The notes below the pieces were generated by a model that did no database searches, was not told the DNA's origin, and saw nothing but the letters and a program-made list of their open reading frames with translations. Shown in pieces: positions 59,959 through 64,000 of a stretch of DNA of 64,000 nt; positions within the stretch are counted from its first letter, which is position 1; every line of letters starts with the position of its first letter. Source of the DNA: Rufibacter hautae. GTDB lineage: Bacteria; Bacteroidota; Bacteroidia; Cytophagales; Hymenobacteraceae. The stretch covers positions 124,001 through 188,000 of the forward strand of contig NZ_VKKY01000001.1 in the NCBI RefSeq assembly GCF_008271695.1, read 5' to 3'. The translations under genes were made by a program, and so were the position numbers.

Positions 59959-61317
59959 ATGGATCATTCGGAAGAAAAGACAGGCAACCCTTCTACCGCC
60001 GGCAAGCAGATGCTTATCGGCCTCCATCTGGGGAACGGATACGGTTCCCAGCCGGGGGCTTGGCGCATGCCGGGGGTAGACCCAAAGAATTACACGAGTT
60101 TCGACGCCCGGGTAAAGCAAGCACAGGCTGCCGAGCGGGGTAAATTCCAGTTCATCTTCCTGCCTGACGGTCCTGGCGCCGTCATGTCGGACATAGAGAC
60201 TGAGTCGCCAAGCTTCAACCTTGATGTGATGCTCACCCTGGCCGCCGTCGCCCGCGAAACAGAACACATCGGCTTGGTCGCCACGGGATCCACCACCTTC
60301 AACGAGCCCTACAATCTGGCCCGACAATTCAAAGCCCTAGACGTGATGAGCCACGGCCGAGCGGGCTGGAACGCCGTCACCTCCAGCGGCAACGATGTGG
60401 CCGCGAACTACGGAAGAACTATCCCGTCGAGCGGGGAGCGCTATGGCCGTGCGCACGAGGCAGTCCAACTCATCCAGGCACTTTGGGGAAGCTGGGGGAA
60501 AGACGCTTGGGTGCATGACCAGGAAAGCGGACAGTTTGCCAAGAAAGACCAGATCGTCCCCATCAATCTACAGGGTAAGTATGTCGGCTCAAGGGGCCCG
60601 CTCTATATCCCCCCATCGGAGCAGGGTCAGCCCATCATCTTTCACGCCGGCGGTAGCCCCAACGCGCATGAGCTGGCCGGGCGTTTCGCCAATGCGGTGA
60701 TCGGGGCGGCCTTCACCATCGAGGACGCCCGCGCCCAGCGCAATGCCTTCCGGGCAGCGGCCAAACGGTACGGGCGCGACCCCGACGAGATCAAATACAT
60801 CCCAGGCCTGATGACCACCATCGCCAAGGATAGACGCACGGCCCTGGACCGCCGTATTCAATTAACGGGAGATTTGTTCCCGCAAAGGGTGGCCTATCTG
60901 CAACAGATGCTGGGCATTTCCCTAGACCCTACCCGCCTGGACGAGCCGCTCTCCAAAGCCCAGTTGGCCGCTGCCCTCCCGTCCCGCCACGACCCGCGCT
61001 CCCCCCATGCCCTGAAGATCGCGAAAGAAGGCTGGAGTTTGCGTGATATTCTTGCTCACGGGGTCATAGACTACCACCCCGTGATCGTAGGGCCCGGTGT
61101 AGAGGCCGCCGACCACATGCAGACGTGGTTTGAGGCAGGCGCCGCCGACGGGTTCTGGATATCGCCCGATGTGAATACTGACGGGATCGACGCCTTTGTG
61201 GACGAAGTGGTTCCGATCCTACAGGAACGCGGGCTCTTCCACCGTGAGTATGAAGGCAAGACCTTACGAGAGCACCTCGGCGCCCCGGATCAGTACGGAA
61301 TAGATCCTCGGGTTTGA
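59959..61317 (+). CDS. FMN-dependent LLM-class monooxygenase (NtaA/SnaA/DszA family)
   Basis: 452 aa from ATG 59959; the frame extends upstream to a TTG at 59902, but that lies across the promoter. TIM barrel with LIGLHLGNGYGSQPGAWRMPG at the N-terminus, RETEHIGLVATGSTTFNEPYNLARQFKALDVMSHGRAGWNAVTS in the middle (the canonical NtaA motif), and NAHELAGRFANAVI. These enzymes use FMNH2 and O2 to oxidise chelators, sulfur compounds or alkanes with a separate flavin reductase. Neighbouring Rossmann proteins might supply electrons. The region is rich in G+C compared with its surroundings, suggesting acquisition. Substrate unknown. Confidence 0.88.
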   Translation: MDHSEEKTGNPSTAGKQMLIGLHLGNGYGSQPGAWRMPGVDPKNYTSFDARVKQAQAAERGKFQFIFLPDGPGAVMSDIETESPSFNLDVMLTLAAVARETEHIGLVATGSTTFNEPYNLARQFKALDVMSHGRAGWNAVTSSGNDVAANYGRTIPSSGERYGRAHEAVQLIQALWGSWGKDAWVHDQESGQFAKKDQIVPINLQGKYVGSRGPLYIPPSEQGQPIIFHAGGSPNAHELAGRFANAVIGAAFTIEDARAQRNAFRAAAKRYGRDPDEIKYIPGLMTTIAKDRRTALDRRIQLTGDLFPQRVAYLQQMLGISLDPTRLDEPLSKAQLAAALPSRHDPRSPHALKIAKEGWSLRDILAHGVIDYHPVIVGPGVEAADHMQTWFEAGAADGFWISPDVNTDGIDAFVDEVVPILQERGLFHREYEGKTLREHLGAPDQYGIDPRV

Positions 61318-61357
61318 AATAGATGAAATCAACCTACACAACTTACCCACTCAAGAT

Positions 61358-62104
61358 ATGAAAATAGGAATCATTGGCACTGGCCATATTGGCAAAACGC
61401 TAGCACTAACCTTGGGCGCGGCAGGACACGAGGTGGAGGTCGCCAATTCCAGAGGCCCGGAAACGATAGACATTGAGGTGCTCTCAACCGAGGCGAAGGC
61501 GGCTACCGTTCAGCAAGCTACTGCAAACAAGGATGTCATCATTATATCCATTCCCCTGAACCGCATCCCTGAACTGGCTCCCTTTTTTGCCGAGGTACCG
61601 GATGAAACGGTTGTGATTGACACCTCAAACTATTACCCGGCACGAGATAACGGCATCGACAGCATTGAGGCCGGGCAGGTCGAAAGTCTCTGGGTGCAGG
61701 CCCAATTGGGGCGCCCCGTGGCAAAGGCCTGGAATGCCATCGGCTCGGATTCCTTCGCGAAAAAGGGCAGACTGGCAGGAAGCCCTGGCCGGATCGCCAT
61801 CCCCATCGCCGCGGACCGGGAAATTGACCGGAGGGTGACCATGGACTTGGTGGGAGAAACCGGGTTTGATGCATTCGACGCCGGTTCCTTGGCTGAGTCC
61901 TGGCGGCAGCAACCAGGCGCACCTGGCTACTGCACCGACTTAACGTTGGAAGAACTGCCGGCGGCCATAGCATCGGCTGAGAAGGCGCGGTTGCCCAAAA
62001 GACGCGATTTGGCAGTGGGGGCATTCCAGGAACGGTTGGGAGATGCCACCACCAACCCGGATGCCGATTACGGGGTCCGCTTAAGCCGCGCATTGTTCAT
62101 GTAA
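61358..62104 (+). CDS. NADP-binding protein of the F420-dependent NADP reductase type (first paralogue)
   Basis: 248 aa. MKIGIIGTGHIGKTLALTLGAAGHEVEVANSRGP is the Rossmann start of the Npd/F420_oxidored family. VVIDTSNYYPARDNGIDSIEAGQVESLWVQ and DAGSLAESWRQQPGAPGYCTDLT follow. A true coenzyme F420 role is unlikely in this phylum; such proteins probably use NADP with another partner such as flavin. It begins 40 bp after the monooxygenase stop. Its paralogue follows 90 bp later. More G+C-rich than the paralogue. Confidence 0.83.
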   Translation: MKIGIIGTGHIGKTLALTLGAAGHEVEVANSRGPETIDIEVLSTEAKAATVQQATANKDVIIISIPLNRIPELAPFFAEVPDETVVIDTSNYYPARDNGIDSIEAGQVESLWVQAQLGRPVAKAWNAIGSDSFAKKGRLAGSPGRIAIPIAADREIDRRVTMDLVGETGFDAFDAGSLAESWRQQPGAPGYCTDLTLEELPAAIASAEKARLPKRRDLAVGAFQERLGDATTNPDADYGVRLSRALFM

Positions 62105-62194
62105 TTCTCCTTTCCTCGTTTGGCGTTTTCACCCCGGCAAAGCGGAGGAGCCTGGCGGGGAATCTTAACCATAAATGCTTTAATAATTTATAAT

Positions 62195-62950
62195 ATGAAA
62201 ATAGGAATCATTGGGACAGGTGCCATTGGAAGCATCCTGGCCAAAAAACTTTCTGGCGTAGGCCATCAGGTAAAGGTGACCAACACCAGGGACATGGCCA
62301 CGCTCAAGGAGATTGCGGCCAATTTGGGCGCCGAGGCGGCCACCTTAGAGGAGGTGATGAAAGACGTGGAAGCCCTCATTTTCTCCATCCCTTTCAAGGC
62401 ATATAAAGACCTGCCAAAAAACCTGCTCCAGGGCGTGCCGCAGGAGGTCGTTATTATGGATACTTCCAACTATTACCCTCTTCGCGATGGTGAGCTCCCT
62501 GGCCTGGAAGGCAAAACGGAAAGCGAGTACATCTCTGCAACCTTGGGAAGATCGGTCACTAAGGTGTTCAACAATATCCTGGAACACACCCTGCAGCATA
62601 AAGGCAAAGCTACGGGCGAAGATGGGAGAATCGCTATTTCGGTGGCCGGCGATAACGAGGAACATAAAAGAGTGGCCGCCGAGCTGGTTAACCAGACTGG
62701 TTTCGATACTGTGGATGGCGGGAGCCTTGCCGAGTCATGGAGACAGGAACCCGGAACCCCGGCCTATTGCACCGAACTGAACGCGGCAGAGCTCAGGGAA
62801 GCGCTGGCCAGAGCCGAAAAGGGCAAGGCGCCCGCGGCAAGGGATTCCATTATGGCCAAGCTGAATAACTTCCAAGTTGACCCGATACCCCCACACGAGG
62901 AGATTGTCGCCTTGAACCGTTTGGCTTCGGCTGAGGGCTTAAGACGTTAA
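62195..62950 (+). CDS. NADP-binding protein of the F420-dependent NADP reductase type (second paralogue)
   Basis: 251 aa from ATG 62195; the frame is open upstream but the MKIGIIGTG start aligns with that of the paralogue. MKIGIIGTGAIGSILAKKLSGVGHQVKVTNTRD, VVIMDTSNYYPLRDGELPGLEGKTESEYI and DGGSLAESWRQEPGTPAYCTELN match the first paralogue segment by segment. Same order, different base composition, so the two did not arise by a very recent duplication. Probably part of the HxlR-controlled operon. Confidence 0.85.
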   Translation: MKIGIIGTGAIGSILAKKLSGVGHQVKVTNTRDMATLKEIAANLGAEAATLEEVMKDVEALIFSIPFKAYKDLPKNLLQGVPQEVVIMDTSNYYPLRDGELPGLEGKTESEYISATLGRSVTKVFNNILEHTLQHKGKATGEDGRIAISVAGDNEEHKRVAAELVNQTGFDTVDGGSLAESWRQEPGTPAYCTELNAAELREALARAEKGKAPAARDSIMAKLNNFQVDPIPPHEEIVALNRLASAEGLRR

Positions 62951-63053
62951 GGAGAATAGACCGCATCAGGCTGCACAACGGCTTGCCGAGGTTGGCCCGG
63001 CAATATCCGTCGCGCCGGGTGCATCATGATAAGCGGCTTCCTAATCAAGTAAA

Positions 63054-63068
63054 ATGCTTGTCAAGCAT
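63054..63068 (+). promoter_or_regulatory. Perfect palindrome upstream of the alcohol dehydrogenase gene
   Basis: ATGCTTG, T, CAAGCAT: 7 paired bases each side, centred 33 bp before the ATG. Possible operator; the gene starts after a 143-bp gap and may have its own promoter. Confidence 0.4.
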
Positions 63069-63093
63069 AAGAAATAATTTAGAGAGTATAGTA

Positions 63094-64000
63094 ATGGAAA
63101 ACCACATTTCTACCATGAAAGCATGGCAAAGGCAAGGTCCCGGACTTGATAACATCAAACGGGTAGAATTACCTGTCCCCACGGTAGGGCCAGGTCAGGT
63201 TTTGGTCAAAGTGAAAGCGGTGTCACTCAACTACAGGGATAAGGCGATCGTTGACGGGATTTATTTACCGCACCTGATGACGGAACCGTTTATCCCTGTA
63301 TCAGATGCCGCAGGAGAAGTAGTTGCTATTGGGGATAAGGTAACCAAATTCAAGGCTGGAGACCGCGTGATATCACATTTGTTCACCAAGTGGCTCGATG
63401 GGGCGCCCAACCAGGACTACGGGCCTTCGGCAATTGGCGGTCCAAATGATGGTGGATTGGCGGAATACCTCCTTTTGGAGGAAGAAGCGACGGTGAAAGC
63501 ACCTGACTATATGACTTTTGAAGAGGCTGCCAGTTTGCCTATCGCTGCTTTGACGGTGTGGTTCTCATTAGTGGAATATGGCAAAATCAAAGCCGGTGAT
63601 ACGGTATTGGTGCTGGGTACCGGTGGGGTATCGGTCTCGGCAGTTCAAATTGCGGCGGCTCTCGGAGCCAGGGTCATTGCCACCAGCAGCAGCAATGCCA
63701 AAGCCGAAAAAATAAAATCATTGGGAGCAACCGATGTGATCAACTATGTAGAGAATCCAGACTGGGAAAAGAAAGTCCTCGAGCTGACCAACGGTGAGGG
63801 TGTACAACACATACTGGAAGTAGTAGGCGGTGACAACGTGAATAAATCATTAGAGGCTGTTGCCCTGCAGGGCACTATCTACATCATCGGATTCCTCAAA
63901 GACATGATGGCCGAGGTCAATCTTTTCACCTTGCTCGCTAAACGAGTACGTGTGCAAGGCATTAACGTAGGCCACCGCAAAGCATTGGAGGATGTGGTCA
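63094..64000 (+). CDS. NAD(P)-dependent MDR alcohol dehydrogenase, 3' end off window
   Basis: 302 codons, open at the right edge. GroES-like N-terminal domain (LVKVKAVSLNYRDKAIVDG, FIPVSDAAGEVVAIGDKVTKFKAGDRVISH), then a Rossmann domain (VLVLGTGGVSVSAVQIAAALGARVIATSSSNAKAEKIKSLGATDVINY). The catalytic Cys of zinc-dependent forms is absent at the usual position (N-Y-R-D follows), so it belongs to the zinc-independent quinone reductase/NAD(P)-dependent branch. Final member of the oxidoreductase cluster in view. Substrate unknown. Confidence 0.88.
   Translation, partial: MENHISTMKAWQRQGPGLDNIKRVELPVPTVGPGQVLVKVKAVSLNYRDKAIVDGIYLPHLMTEPFIPVSDAAGEVVAIGDKVTKFKAGDRVISHLFTKWLDGAPNQDYGPSAIGGPNDGGLAEYLLLEEEATVKAPDYMTFEEAASLPIAALTVWFSLVEYGKIKAGDTVLVLGTGGVSVSAVQIAAALGARVIATSSSNAKAEKIKSLGATDVINYVENPDWEKKVLELTNGEGVQHILEVVGGDNVNKSLEAVALQGTIYIIGFLKDMMAEVNLFTLLAKRVRVQGINVGHRKALEDVV

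Noticed and set aside
1-64000. Integron integrase, transposase or phage integrase
   Set aside because: No frame in the window shows tyrosine-recombinase, DDE or serine-recombinase motifs; any mobility enzyme for the cassette-like array must lie outside.

Overview
The window looks like the chromosome of an aerobic Bacteroidota bacterium of the order Cytophagales, probably Hymenobacteraceae (Rufibacter, Nibribacter or Pontibacter type). This is inferred from the SusC-like receptors with a carboxypeptidase-regulatory N-terminal domain, the near absence of Shine-Dalgarno sequences, a textbook Bacteroidota promoter (TTTG, 19 nt, TATCTTTG) before the iron receptor, and the DUF1080/Gfo-Idh-MocA/ThuA sugar genes. 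There is no rRNA, tRNA, CRISPR array or intact transposase.

Layout. (1) Positions 1-16982, all on the minus strand, form a sugar catabolic region. An L-fucose pathway of the non-phosphorylating type is nearly complete: permease FucP, SDR L-fucose dehydrogenase, fuconolactonase, 2-keto-3-deoxy-fuconate dehydrogenase and a fumarylacetoacetase-family hydrolase, with a TonB receptor. An FAD/Fe-S lactate-dehydrogenase-like oxidase lies at the left edge and may burn the lactate product. The fuconate dehydratase is not in the window. An orphan TcmP-like gene and a small unknown gene are embedded. (2) Positions 13357-25869 carry a probable 3-keto-glycoside system: Gfo/Idh/MocA oxidoreductase, sugar isomerase, MFS transporter, two DUF1080 hydrolases, and two large propeller proteins with c-type haem domains, one a multidomain ThuA lipoprotein. 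(3) 26376-31911: amino-acid exporter, RibD-like reductase, GH43 and GH2 glycosidases. (4) 32356-45192: housekeeping and regulatory genes, including an iron receptor under a probable Fur box, a PAS histidine kinase, a DeoR regulator, AmpG-like and CNNM/CBS membrane proteins. (5) 45283-57183: an accessory region of short, unrelated, mostly minus-strand genes (acetyltransferases, SMR efflux, Vat-type acetyltransferase, immunity-like and membrane unknowns). Between genes from about 50670 to 57240 lie imperfect hairpins resembling integron attC sites. Three inter-hairpin segments are bounded by matching complementary ends, the signature of gene cassettes, yet no integron integrase is visible. (6) 58053-64000: an acyltransferase and an HxlR-controlled oxidoreductase cluster (FMN monooxygenase, two tandem F420-type NADP-binding proteins, alcohol dehydrogenase cut by the right edge).

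Across the window a palindromic intergenic element of about 34 bp, roughly TTTTaGgCCTGTTTT with its inverted copy, recurs at a dozen or more places. One copy sits inside the fucP coding sequence.
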